DNA from: Acanthosepion pharaonis | Taxonomy: Eukaryota; Mollusca; Cephalopoda; Sepiida; Sepiidae | Length of the DNA stretch: 64,000 nt | Assembly: GCA_903632075.3 (NCBI GenBank) | Contig: CAHIKZ030005407.1 | Coordinates: 3,802,501 to 3,866,500 of the forward strand | Direction: 5' to 3' | Translations under genes and position numbers: made by a program | The notes under the pieces: generated by a model | Databases searched by the model: none | What the model saw: only the letters and a program-made list of their open reading frames with translations | What the model was told of the DNA's origin: nothing | In this document: in pieces, positions 1-9,620 of the stretch | How the letters are laid out: the number at the start of each line of letters is the position of its first letter | Numbering within the stretch: the first letter of the stretch is position 1

Positions 1-217
1 AAATAACTTGTCAATATCAGCAAACGGGTAGAGCTCTAGGTAAAATCAATAAACATATAAATGATTTTAAATATTTTATTAAAAATTGCCTGCCACAACG
101 TCGACCGTCAAGTAATAAATAGTAATTTTTATTTTTATTACTTGACAATCGCCGTTCGGGCGGAAAACTTTTGGGAACATTTTAAAAGTCATTTCTCAGT
201 TTATTTACTTTCACTTT

Positions 218-221
<4 letters not shown>

Positions 222-303
<82 letters not shown>
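222..303. repeat. (TA)n microsatellite
   Basis: Uninterrupted TA dinucleotide array of about 82 bp. Its Tyr-Ile reading frames are artefacts. Confidence 0.97.
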
Positions 304-306
<3 letters not shown>

Positions 307-899
307 TCTAACTGAGCTTAAAAATTAGTTATAGTCTTGCAAACCGATATTGATAAATAGTTATAATATATCTGTTATATATTTCTGCACAGAGCCACTG
401 ATATATGATTAGTCATTATTAAAAGTCTGACACACCCGCTTGTCTGACATAGAACAAACATTGAAGTTCTGTAACATGCAATGAAGTTTAACTAAATACA
501 TATATATTTAGTAGAAATCGAACGAATCAAAGTCGTGTGTTCCAACGTTTAGTAGTTCGTTGTTTAATCCGATCGAAATTAAACCAAACCTGGACTTCGG
601 AAAGCCTTAAACAATTTTTGGTTCATGCCTGAATTTTATTAACCTTATTGGCTTATTTTGCTTCTAGAATAGATACAAATGTCTTCAGTAGGAAAAACAT
701 ATAAAAACCAACATCTCGTATCCATTCAAAGCTGAAACATATTAAAAAAACAAAATTCTGCAAAAGTGTAAAGACAAAAACAATCTGAAATTTTAAAGAC
801 TGAACTGTGTGGTGCATTTTGCGTATGACAAAATCAGCTGCAAGAAGACATAACGCATGTTTGTTAGCAAAAAGAACAACTCAAAATGCAAAGTGTAAA
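304..899. other. Unassigned AT-rich sequence
   Basis: I see no coding frame, inverted repeat or recognisable repeat family here. The last ~100 bases may be the 5' part of the adjacent LINE-C fragment, but no motif supports that. Confidence 0.4.
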
Positions 900-1524
900 T
901 CGAATATACCAAAAGAAAACAAGAGCAGAAAATTAAATATCTGGGAAATGTTTTAACAGAGGTCTGAAAGTGTGACACTGAAATCCGAAGGCGTATTGGA
1001 ATAGCCAAAGATGCCTTCCAAAAGCTAAGCAGAGTACTAAGAAATAGAATAACTTCGCTCGAGACAATGAAAAGTTTACTAAACTGTTACGTGATATCTG
1101 TCCTTCTCTACGGAAGTGAGTACTGGATAATCACCTCAAAGATAGATAAGAGACTTGAAGCAACAGAAATTTGGTTCTACAGAAGGATGTTGAGGATACT
1201 ATGAACCGAACTTGCGAGCAACCATGAAGTTTTAGAGAAAATGAAAACAAAAAGGAAACTTAACATCAGGAAGAGGCAGTTGACGTTTCTGGGACACATA
1301 AATAAGAAGGAGAGCTTGGAAAATCTGACACTCACAGGAAGAATAAAAGGCAAGAGAGATAGAGACAGGAGAAAACAAAGCATAACTTAATTAGATTAAG
1401 TAAATGGATGACGGAACAGGGTTTAGGAGAAATCACAGAAAGACAATGTTTACTAAGAGCTACTCGAGACAGGAAAATGTGGAGGACCATCATCGCCTAT
1501 GTCCTGAGGGTACACAGTACATAA
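900..1524 (+). pseudogene. LINE-C fossil, C-terminal end of a non-LTR reverse transcriptase (RTE-like)
   Basis: Conceptual translation with frameshifts and stops gives the tail of an endonuclease/reverse-transcriptase polyprotein: KYLGN, AKDAFQKLSRVL, LLNCYVISVLLYGSEYWII, WFYRRMLRI and FLGH. These blocks lie after the RT palm in RTE-like non-LTR retrotransposons, which copy their RNA into chromosomal nicks. A stop follows RMLRI and another lies near TEV. The 5' end is truncated, as is usual for target-primed insertion. The same tail recurs at 29.54, 35.30, 37.59, 45.23 and 51.66 kb, which defines the family. The RTE assignment is from motif resemblance; the non-LTR assignment is firm. Confidence 0.8.
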
Positions 1525-1784
1525 AGAAGTTATAACGTTATAATTCTAGACTAATAGTAATCCTTCAGCAAAAATAAATAAATGAAAAAGAGAAAGAGCA
1601 TTTAATAAAATAGTTTTGGAACAGGAAAGATTGTGAATTATTACAAATAATTCCTGGAGACTCATAAGCCGATAATCTAACCAAACAATTTTGTAAACAC
1701 AAGGTTCAGAGCGATCGCCTTCAGTCAGTGAAATGATACAGGCTGGTACGATCATGCCTCTTTCGATTTATAACTGTCTACTCA

Positions 1785-1985
1785 GAAGATTTCTACGATA
1801 GACTTGTTGCCACCAAAGCCTATAGGAACAAGTCTACTTTGCTATTCAACCCACGAGGCAAGAAAAGTTGTATTCAGACCTTTCCAAAGCATATTTGCGC
1901 GTAAGTGAATATAACGAACCCGATCGGATTTCGAACTCGGCCCTCCGATTTCTCATTCCGAGCTGTTATACACAACGCACATCCA
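1785..1985 (-). mobile_element. SINE-b copy (tRNA-like head), decayed
   Basis: On the minus strand a tRNA-like start (AACAGCTCGGAATGAG, then a B-box-like GAGTTCGAAATCC) is followed by TTATATTCACTTACG and the family tail. It matches the better preserved copies at 30.69 and 61.3 kb. It is non-autonomous and would rely on LINE machinery. Confidence 0.65.
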
Positions 1986-2029
1986 CGATCGACTTAAATA
2001 TCTCAAATGTATGGCAAGGTATAACATAG

Positions 2030-2844
2030 GGGATTGGTACACAAACTCTCCATCTATGGCATCTCTGGTAGAGTCTTCGCAATTATGAAGTTCTTATTAG
2101 GTAGGTCCACGAAGGTTGTTGTTAACGGCCAGTCTTCTGAAGCCCATGGGTGCAATGCGGGCGTCCACAAAGCCCTCTCCGCGTCCCTACAATCTCTCTG
2201 CTTTATATTAACGATTTACCCAGGAAGATCTTTAGTTAATATCTATTCAGACGATACGACATTTTACCAAAAATCCAGATGATCAAAGCCTAACAGCTTA
2301 TCTCTCCACTGTGATCTAACTCTAACGGGCCAATGAGAAAATAAGTTACCTCAAAAACTAAGATAGTAATGTTTCATTGTTACCGAGAAAACCCTGAACT
2401 CTCTCCAGTATTGATAAACGGTTTTACTCTCGATGGCTCCTTGCTTTGAACGCCCATTGGGACTCAAGACCACGCCAGATCCCAGATGAAACTCATATAT
2501 ACGATTCAGTACTAAAGATGCTGAAAAGAATCCCAGAAAGTATATAACTCCATCTGCTATGCTCTATCTTTACAAAGATCAGATAAAAAAAAAAAAAAAA
2601 TGGAGTATTGCTGCCACATCTGGGCTGGAACTGCACAAGCCTCACTTTCAAGCGTTGGCAGAGTTCAAGGACGTTTCTGCCGCAGTGTGAGCGATAAATT
2701 ATTTTCAAATACATCGCAAGTCTACCGCTATTTTCACGACAAATTTTTCAGACTGGCTGCATTCACTAGTTCCACCAGTTCAGACCATTGTAGCTAGGAC
2801 ACGACACCCCATAACGTGGAGTCTTGCTTCCCCGTTGTATTCCA
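2030..2844 (+). pseudogene. LINE-A fossil, RT palm to thumb (5' part of a split copy)
   Basis: Translation reads LHKLSIYGISGRVFAIMKF, VVVNGQSSEAH, and NIYSDDTTF at about 2241-2261. YSDD is the RT catalytic YxDD box (commonly YADD). Further on, MEYCCHIWAGTAQASLSS is typical of the C-terminal region of jockey/CR1-like elements. Several frameshifts and an A-run at 2585-2600 break the frame. At 2844 the element is interrupted by a Helitron and resumes at 3616 in the correct order, so both pieces are one copy. The expected GVPQGS block is altered to GVHKALS. Confidence 0.85.
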
Positions 2845-3615
2845 TCTCTATCTATAAAAGGCAGGATGTGTGTGTGTGTGTGTGTGCGCGCGCGCGTGCG
2901 TGTGTATGTGTGTGTGTAACGAATGCACGGCCGAAATTTTCGATGGATCTGCACCAAAACCGACTTTGCATTTCCCAACTCCCATCGATAGTGGAAATAA
3001 TCGATTTTTTTCATGCTTCTACGGCAGTTTTCATGTAGTTTGCGGCCATTTTCTACTGGCCAGAGTGAGAGCCTATAGCTGGCTGCCACGAATAGGCAGG
3101 AAGATTCTATTGGCCAGCGTGAGAGCCAACAGCTGACTGACACGAATGTTAAATAGCACGCTAGCATGCAAAAAAAATCGATAGCTGCATTCGTCACAAG
3201 TGGGGAAAATTTAAATCTGCATGTCACTTTACTCCAATTGGCTCATTCGCTTGCTTAAACTCAACGTTGATTCTGATTCCGCAAAACTGGGTTGGATGTG
3301 AAAAAGTATTTGTTGTTAACATAATTTTTTCATTCGGTTTTTCCAGTTACGAGTCCTTTTTTAAAGCTGATCGTTTTGTGTTCATTTTGTTTAGTTCTTT
3401 TTTTCGTAACAGATTTAATATTTAGTATAGAGCTTAGAAAAAAATTGCAGTGTGAGATAGGCAAGAAGTAAGGTATGTAGCAATATCAGCACGGCAAAGG
3501 GCACTCCTTTAAAGGCAAGGAAGGGCAAAAATATTTTAAGTCAAGTGATAGCGATTGCTGTAGGAGTCGTACGATTTTTGAATCAAGCACGGGCAACGCC
3601 GGGCCATGCTGCTAG
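2845..3615 (+). mobile_element. Non-autonomous Helitron inserted in LINE-A
   Basis: Starts with TC (TCTCTATCTATAAAAGGCAG) and ends with a GC-rich segment (CGGGCAACGCCGGGC) followed by GCTAG, then host T. This is the TC...CTAG-T architecture of Helitrons, rolling-circle transposons that insert between A and T without target duplication. The host reads ATTCCA before it and TTGGTAATAAAG after it; joining them restores the LINE-A sequence seen intact at 39.63 kb. Inside are a TG/CG simple repeat, a GTAACGAATGCACGGCC block and a partial internal duplication (about 3058-3107 and 3110-3150). There is no Rep/helicase ORF, so it is non-autonomous. Confidence 0.85.
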
Positions 3616-3775
3616 TTGGTAATAAAGTTCTACTCAGATAGCTGCTTCCTGAGGACGGATATTTTGTGGAACAGACTCCCGAGAGGTTGCTTCCCTGATT
3701 ACTACGGTCTTAACCTCTTCAAGTCTAGTGTAAATCCTAATCTATTCTACATATCCTCATAATCTTCGCCTAAAA
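3616..3775 (+). pseudogene. LINE-A fossil, 3' part of the split copy
   Basis: Encodes the carboxyl end: FYSDSCFLRTDILWNRLPRG, CFPDYYGLNLFKS, then the stop region. It continues directly from the segment ending at 2844 once the Helitron is removed. The same end is seen at 7.81 and 39.62 kb. Confidence 0.85.
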
Positions 3776-4212
3776 CTCTTATCTTATTGACGTTCATTCT
3801 ATTTCAAATTTCACTAGTATTAGAGATTTTTACGTAGGTAAAACAGTCAACCTCACTGGTAGAAAACTTAATGAACTACCGGCACATCGTTTTAAATATG
3901 CTAAATGTCTCTGTCATTTCATGTATCCTGTATTTCCGCTTATCACATTACATATTCAAGGTTTGTGTTTCCTTATCATTTCAGGGTCATGTTTCCCATC
4001 ATTCTTTTGGGATGCCTTCGGGTTGTTGACAAGTTTGGCACGATTCTGGAAGACCTTCTTTGATTTACGACAAACTTCTGATACTCGGATATTGATTTTC
4101 TTCTCGCCAGGTTTACAAAACTAAGCAACAGCCAATCCTTACGGCATCAGCCCAGGATACTTTCGTTGCAAACCGTTCGACGTCATAAAAAATCCACATA
4201 CACACACTTAGT
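3776..4212. other. Unassigned sequence after LINE-A
   Basis: Probably begins with LINE-A 3' untranslated sequence. No coding frame or repeat structure is evident after that. Confidence 0.35.
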
Positions 4213-4233
4213 ACACACACACACACACACATA

Positions 4234-4275
<42 letters not shown>
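4213..4275. repeat. (CA)n-(TA)n microsatellite at a SINE end
   Basis: CA repeats grade into TA repeats and run straight into the 3' end of the minus-strand SINE-a copy. Confidence 0.95.
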
Positions 4276-4276
<1 letters not shown>

Positions 4277-4521
4277 TAAGAAATGGATAAAGTCCGACAA
4301 TTTATTTATTAAAGACGTTTTTATGTTTAACGTTCTTTTTTGTAGATACAAGTATTTAAGTAAATGCTCTGTTTATAATAAACAGTATTAAATAACATTT
4401 ACCGGCCTGAATGTCCGAGAAATTTTCATAGAAAACATTCGTCCTTTGACAGGATTCGAACCTGCATCCTATATGGAACCGTCGTTTACGCTGACGTGCC
4501 TTACCGTCTCGGCCACAAAGC
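4276..4521 (-). mobile_element. SINE-a, left arm of a head-to-head dimer
   Basis: On the minus strand: CTTTGTGGCCGAGACGGTAA (A-box region of a Ser/Leu-type tRNA), then GGATGCAGGTTCGAATCCTG (B box), then a body containing TTTCTCGGACATTCAGGCCG and ending in TCCATTTCTTAATATA plus (TA)n. The GGCCGAG...GGTTCGAATCC spacing is that of a class II tRNA, so this is a tRNA-derived SINE. Its mirror image lies 30 bp away. Confidence 0.85.
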
Positions 4522-4551
4522 AGTAAATTCGACCTTGCCTACCGAACGCTC

Positions 4552-4745
4552 CTTTGTGGCCGAGGCGGTAAGGCACGTCAGCGTAAATGACTTCCGTCTA
4601 GGATGCAGGTTCGAATATTTTCTATGAAAATTTCTCGGACATTCAGGCCGGTAAATGTTATTTAATACTGTCTATTATAAACAGAGCATTTACTTAAATA
4701 CTTGTATCTATAAAAAAGAATGTTAAACATAAAAATGTCTTTAAT
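4552..4745 (+). mobile_element. SINE-a, right arm of a head-to-head dimer
   Basis: Same element in the opposite orientation, beginning CTTTGTGGCCGAGGCGG. It has lost about 15 bp between two CGAAT words (after the B box) and part of the tail before the TA run. With the left arm it forms a ~240-bp imperfect palindrome with a 30-bp spacer. Confidence 0.85.
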
Positions 4746-4766
4746 ATATATATATATATATATATA

Positions 4767-5040
4767 CCTGGTCAAAATCTTAAGAAGTCTACACGTCTAA
4801 AACTTTTGTCCAGCAATTTGTTTTTTTCACACATGGTCTTACCTTTATGACCAACCAAAAAATCTTTTTTTCAATGTTTGTTTAAATTAATCAGTTAAAA
4901 GCTAAAAATGCTCACTTGTTTGTTGATAAACTACATTTTCTAATTAAAAGTAAATGTTTCGCAAATATATTTCAATTAAAGTAACAGTATTTTATATTTT
5001 TTCAAAACATTTGTATCTGGTCTTGAGATTTTGACCAAAA

Positions 5041-5045
<5 letters not shown>
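4767..5045. mobile_element. Tc1-type MITE (279 bp) inside a TA array
   Basis: Ends are inverted repeats: left CCTGGTCAAAATCTTAAGA and right (reversed) CACACTTTTGGTCAAAATCT followed by CAAGA. TA flanks both sides. GGTCAAAATCTTAAGA-like ends are typical of Tc1-like elements. The interior is AT-rich and noncoding. TA arrays on both sides (4744-4766 and 5046-5115) show it landed in a microsatellite. Confidence 0.75.

Positions 5046-5115
<70 letters not shown>
5046..5115. repeat. (TA)n microsatellite
   Basis: About 70 bp of TA, the right-hand half of the array split by the MITE. Confidence 0.95.
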
Positions 5116-5118
<3 letters not shown>

Positions 5119-5169
5119 TTATTGATGGGTAATTATTTGCCATTTTATATTTTTTATTTCACGCATGCT

Positions 5170-5570
5170 CGTTCTTTGTTTTGATTTTGTCAACTGCACA
5201 GTATAGCAGGGTCAGTTGGGCACTGTCTTTGAGAAAAGGGACTCTCTTACGCAATTCACTCCGCTAGAAATTTGGAAACGGCAGTATTGCTTGGCATTCG
5301 TATCGGAATCTCCAATACGAACATTTCAGACTGTTTAGATGTCCATCAATCTGAGGATTGTGCAGAGGATTCGGAAAGAGTTGGTTGAGTCTAATGGCCA
5401 TTACGAAGGTAAGACAGCTCGGAAAATTCACTCTGATCGTTCTGGTAAGAAAAGAAATCCCGACTCAATACGGAGGCCTACATCAAGTGCCTTGAGGAGG
5501 TAGCGCTGTTCTGGGTCAAGAGGGTGGCTGGTGGAAGACCCTATGTCTAGCAATAGCACTTTCTTGTCAT
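5170..5570 (+). pseudogene. Tc1/mariner transposase fossil with a large internal deletion
   Basis: One segment encodes an N-terminal helix-turn-helix region ending RIRKELVESNGHYEGKTARK and IHSDRSGKKRNPDS. It then jumps to TEAYIKCLEE and VKRVAGGRPYV, which normally lie about 150 residues further on, just before the second catalytic Asp. The first catalytic Asp region is therefore deleted near 5464, and the frame stops after GRPYV where a QQD-type motif is expected. Frameshifts occur upstream. Intact termini were not identified. Confidence 0.75.
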
Positions 5571-7235
5571 AAAAGAAAACGTTGTTACATAAATGTACTT
5601 TTTAAAATATAAAATCTCGACTCTAAATAATATATATGTACGCGTAAAAGTATTTTTGTGCTTAGGGAGTATTTGTGTGTGTTATTCATAAAATACAGTG
5701 CAGGTCACTAACGGTTCAGATTATAAAATATTGAAGTTGACTTCAACATTCCATTGAAATGAAATTTAATTTCCCTATGATTCCCTATGATTTCCTTATG
5801 ATTCAGTTAAATATTTCAATTCGTCTGTGTCATCATTGGTCTGGTTAACAAGTTCATGTTTAACGTTTTACTGGTGGTTTACAGCATTTAATAGTAGCAG
5901 AACTTCCGAGATAAACTTGTACAGCATTTATTTATGGCATATGTGAACATTAGGAATTTTTATATTACAGTTTAAAAAACTCGTATTTTTAAATAGAATT
6001 TACTTAAAATATTTTAAAAATCATATTAACTTTAAAAAATTGTTTAATATTCTAAAATTACTTTTTATATATTTAAAAGATTTTTTGTTTAAAGAAAGCT
6101 GAAATATAAATAATTATTCTACAACTGGACAAAAGAGGAAAGAGTAATATCACAGTATTTGTCTTCAACATAAAAATACTTTAATTAAAAAATTGTCTGT
6201 TTGAATGAAGTTAAAATAAAAATAATTACTATATAAACAACTCGTATTTTTTCAATTTTATTCACTTAAAATATTTTTTAAATCGGATTTACTTAAATCA
6301 TTATGCCTCGAATGCACTCACCACACAAGCACGCACTCACAGACTTTTATTATTACATATATTAAACACTGTTTACTGTTCACTTTTAATCTTAGAAAAG
6401 AGCGCTCGTCACGGTAACAGTGGCCAAAGTTTAAAAAAACGAAAATGTTAAGCTCAGGGATAAAATAAAAGTATGGAAGAACTCCGAATTTGAAAATCTG
6501 TGAAGTGGATGAATTTTTTTTTAAAGAAGCAGAAAAAAACATATGAATATACAGGTAAGGTAGAATAAGTATGATCAAACCTATAGATAGAAACAGAAAA
6601 GAGTATTTTTAGGTTAAGAAATAAGACAGTGATTTTTGGCTTCATAAACAAAACCTTTCCGAAAGTTACAAAATTGAGGTTTGAAATGATGATGAAGATG
6701 GTATGGGAAGTATTTCTACATATCTGGAGTCAAATCGAGGAACCAAAGAATGATGGAAATAGGTTCGAAAGTTATTCTACACAGCTACTAAAAAATCGAG
6801 TCACGATGAAGTTAGGATGGGAAATTATTCTTCACAACTATTGAGGTGTAAAACGACAACGGTGTGAGTCTGGGAAGTTCTACATTCGGTGTAATTTCTT
6901 GTCCCGTAACATTGTGTTGATCCATTCATTCCTACGTTTTTGATCAACGTTTTCAAAATATCCAAGATAGTGAAAAATCCTCGAAATACCTGATCGAATA
7001 GAAACCGAAACCTTTCTTTTACATTACACGTTTTAGCAGCGAAGTGTGTATATATAGAGTAATCAATAAAATAAAATGTTCCCATATCTTAGGAAATATT
7101 TGTGAAGAATTCACTATATCTAATTGTATTAATATTTTCATTGAGCACTTTATTTGCCAAAAAAAATACGCTTGCTTTACGAACTCTATTTCTTAAAAAT
7201 GCGCTAGTTGTCCATTTCGTGGTGAAACACATTTG

Positions 7236-7236
<1 letters not shown>
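5571..7236. other. Unassigned AT-rich stretch
   Basis: About 1.7 kb without a recognisable family. There are internally similar AT-rich blocks near 5980-6060 and 6180-6290, and a loosely repetitive GATGATGAAGATGG / GATGAAGTTAGGATGG motif at 6690-6840. No coding potential is supported. Confidence 0.4.

Positions 7237-7293
<57 letters not shown>
7237..7293. repeat. (TA)n microsatellite
   Basis: 57 bp of TA upstream of the palindrome at 7332-7538. Confidence 0.95.
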
Positions 7294-7297
<4 letters not shown>

Positions 7298-7368
7298 ATT
7301 TCTCCGATTTAACCAGTAGAGAACAATATTTATGAATAGAAATGACAATAGGAAAACTGGTAATTGCT

Positions 7369-7445
7369 GACGCGTTTCGTCCAATGTGGACTTTATCAAA
7401 GCAAAATACGAAATTTCGTTTCGTTCAATGTGGACTTCATCAAAG
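7369..7445 (-). ncRNA. Two hammerhead-ribozyme-like motifs in tandem
   Basis: Read on the minus strand, each copy has UUUGAURAA, a stem GUCC-ACAUU-GGAC (GUCC/GAAC-type in the inner copy), then GAAACG. The inner copy has UUGAUGA and the outer UUGAUAA. Hammerhead cores are CUGANGA-stem II-GAAA, so these have U for C3 and an extra A before stem II. I read them as degenerate or diverged hammerhead cores such as those in Penelope-like element ends; activity is unproven. Confidence 0.5.
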
Positions 7446-7468
7446 CAAAATACGAAATTTCGTATTTT

Positions 7469-7502
7469 GCTTTGATAAAGTCCACATTGGACGAAACGCG
7501 TC
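7469..7502 (+). ncRNA. Hammerhead-ribozyme-like motif, right arm of palindrome
   Basis: UUUGAUAAA, stem GUCC/GGAC with loop ACAUU, then GAAACGCGUC. Same differences from the canonical core as the left-arm copies (U3, A8, one extra A). Directly followed by a (TA)n array. Confidence 0.5.
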
Positions 7503-7533
7503 ATAATTACCAGTTTTCCTATTGTCATTTCTA

Positions 7534-7536
<3 letters not shown>

Positions 7537-7601
<65 letters not shown>

Positions 7602-7690
7602 GAAATGGACAAAGTCCGACAATTATTTTAAGATATTTTTATGTTTATACATTCTTTTATAGATACAAATATTTAAGCACAATTATTTTC
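7537..7690 (-). mobile_element. (TA)n array and SINE-a tail fragment
   Basis: TA repeats (7537-7599) followed by ATGAAATGGACAAAGTCCGA, the reverse complement of the SINE-a 3' end, continuing to about 7690. The tRNA-like head is missing (5' truncated). Confidence 0.8.
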
Positions 7691-7699
7691 TGCACAAGC

Positions 7700-7800
7700 T
7701 TTCATCACTGTAATCAAATGATATGTGCGGGTGGTAGTCTGGGTGTTAGTTCTTAGAATTGAGCTATTTGACCCTCATACGTCAAAAACGACGGGAGAGA
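7700..7800 (-). repeat. Repeat-g copy
   Basis: Reads on the minus strand as TCCCGTCG...GACGTATGAGGGTCAAAT plus a diverged palindromic part. The same unit lies at 20.70, 36.05 and 61.06 kb. Confidence 0.6.
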
Positions 7801-7807
7801 CCATTCC

Positions 7808-7990
7808 TTCGTATTCCATCGGTGAGAAATTTTCCCTCGAAAAGCTTCTTCCTGCGAACCACTGCTCTGTGGAATCGACTTTCAAGAGGATGTTTCCCCT
7901 AATCACTACAATCCTAACCTGATCAAGGCTAAGATTAACCGTTATCTGCCACTTCTACGGGGAAAGATGGCCTCCTAACGTAACCTTCTA
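7808..7990 (+). pseudogene. LINE-A 3' end fragment
   Basis: Encodes the extreme C terminus: RIPSVRNFPSKSFFLRTTA, LWNRLSRGCFP, NLIKAKINRYLPLL. It starts abruptly after Repeat-g, a 5'-truncated copy. Confidence 0.8.
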
Positions 7991-8027
7991 CCTCTAATGA
8001 TCTTGTAAAGGATGAACCTTTCTGTAA

Positions 8028-8157
8028 TATATATATATATATATATATGAGTTGCTGATACCCCCTGAAGAGTGGACGGAAAGATCCGCCTACGAAACTC
8101 TGTAGTAGGGCTGCTAAAGGTAACATCAATCAGCTAAGTGGCAAACTTTTATTCACA

Positions 8158-8202
<45 letters not shown>
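8028..8202. repeat. Unit between two TA arrays with a hammerhead-like hairpin
   Basis: TA arrays at 8028-8049 and 8163-8202 enclose a ~113-bp noncoding segment. The hairpin at 8065-8098 is listed separately. The arrangement (TA, hairpin, short body, TA) recurs at 7.3-7.6, 47.1-47.5 and 55.9 kb. Confidence 0.75.
8065..8098 (+). ncRNA. Hammerhead-ribozyme-like core, best match in window
   Basis: CUGAAGA at 8065-8071 fits the conserved CUGANGA box. Stem II follows immediately: GUGGACGG (8072-8079) pairs with CCGCCUAC (8086-8093), eight pairs with one G-U and one A-C mismatch, and loop AAAGAU. GAAAC at 8094-8098 fits the second conserved box. All invariant core positions are present with correct spacing. 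Stems I and III are less clear, as in minimal hammerheads of Penelope-like elements, which are known to carry such ribozymes. Self-cleavage is inference. Confidence 0.6.
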
Positions 8203-8206
<4 letters not shown>

Positions 8207-9120
8207 GGGAGAAATTGGCATTAAAATAGTTAATAAAATCTATATTTCTATTACAAATTTATTGAAACAAATGATACATTTTTTTATTACATTGAAAAAT
8301 GAAAATAAATCTTCATATTTCAATGTAAGCATCGGTGGCTTTAACCAGTTTCCTCAAACGGCCAGGGATGCAATGATCAACCTTCTGAAGGACGTCATCT
8401 TGGATATCATTTAGAACTTCCTGAATCCGTGTCTCTAAGTCCTCCAGTGTGTGAGGTTTTGTCTTGTACACGTCCACATTTGTGTAACCCCACAGGTAAA
8501 AATAACATGTAGTGAGATCTGGATTACTTGGAGGCCATTCATGAGGTCCGCGTCGTCTCATCTAACGTCCTGAAAAATGTTCGTCTAACCATGCTCGCAC
8601 AGTAAGATCAAAATGGAGTGGTGTACCAACCTGCATGAATACCAGGTCACCAATGTTATCCCAGCCAGACACCATGGACCACACGTAATTTTCAAGCATC
8701 TGAAGACAGCTGTCCTTATTCATGGTGTCATGCAAAAGATATGGGCCGACGACTCTTGTTACCGCCATTCCGCATCCGAAGGTCACTTTTGGTCGAGCTT
8801 TCATCCTCTCGACCTTCATGTTCGCACAACGCCCAGTAATGGCAGTTGTGACGATTGATGAAACCACCCAAATTGAATACAGCCTAGGCACTCCAAATGA
8901 TGTTTTCAAACAATTCAGGCCAATCTCCATGACAACCTATCATTAACTCTCCTTATTCCATTCCGTGCACACAGTCTTCAGGTTTCAGCTCCTGCGCGTA
9001 AATAAGAAATCACTATTATTTTTTAGTGTTTAAAACATTTTTTAGTGAAGACTTCAGTGATACTAAAAATTCTATAAGCAATTTCTATTTCTAATGTCTA
9101 GTTACTTTCCACCCACACTG
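8203..9120 (-). mobile_element. Tc1/mariner-superfamily element with decayed transposase
   Basis: Coding runs on the minus strand from about 8930 to 8313. Motifs: FGCGMAVTRVVGPYLLHDTM, YVWSMVSGWDN, FMQVGTPLHF, RAWLDEHF, RRRGPHEWPPSNPDLT, YFYLWGY and IPGRLRKLV. In relatives the third block reads MQDGAPPHF, so the second catalytic Asp is Val here. An in-frame stop follows HFSGR. The end at 8203 (GGGTGGGAGAAATTGGCATT) and the reversed end at 9120 (CAGTGTGGGTGGAAAGTAAC) share GGGTGG and a CATT; both abut TA. Dead copy, lodged against a TA array. Confidence 0.85.
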
Positions 9121-9207
9121 TATGTGCATACATATATATTATTCAGGATCATTTTCCAATTCATTCAAGGTGTTCATCGCTCTCTCTTACATCTATCTAT
9201 CTATCTA

Positions 9208-9452
<245 letters not shown>

Positions 9453-9561
9453 GTTTATTTTAATCCGTCTTTTTATCTGAACCACACTCGGTCAATCGGT
9501 GGTTTCTTCGAGAACGGGAGACATAGGTTCATAGAACAGACCCTAATTTTCTTTATTATCG

Positions 9562-9620
9562 TTGCTTAACTTCGGTGATCGTATGGAAACTGGTGTTTCA
9601 ACGTGATATGGCACTAAGTT
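9562..9620 (-). mobile_element. 5S rRNA-derived fragment (SINE-b 5' module)
   Basis: The minus strand matches 5S positions around GCCATATCACGTTGAAACAC and GATCACCGAAGTTAAGCAAC. The rest of 5S and the tRNA-like part are absent. Confidence 0.7.

Larger units (their letters stand above)
7332..7538. repeat. Palindrome with 83-bp arms and a 44-bp tandem duplication
   Basis: Left arm 7332-7416 and right arm 7455-7538 are reverse complements with only one or two differences. The left arm is extended by a second 44-bp copy (7373-7416 repeated at 7417-7460). Each copy contains the hairpin GTCCACATTGGAC flanked by GAAACG and a TTTGATRAAG word. The right arm passes into (TA)n and then a SINE-a tail. 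Confidence 0.85.

Noticed and set aside
4276..4745. Pair of divergent tRNA-Ser/Leu genes
   Set aside because: No matching acceptor stem or anticodon arm; both heads are followed by the SINE-a body and tail seen elsewhere.
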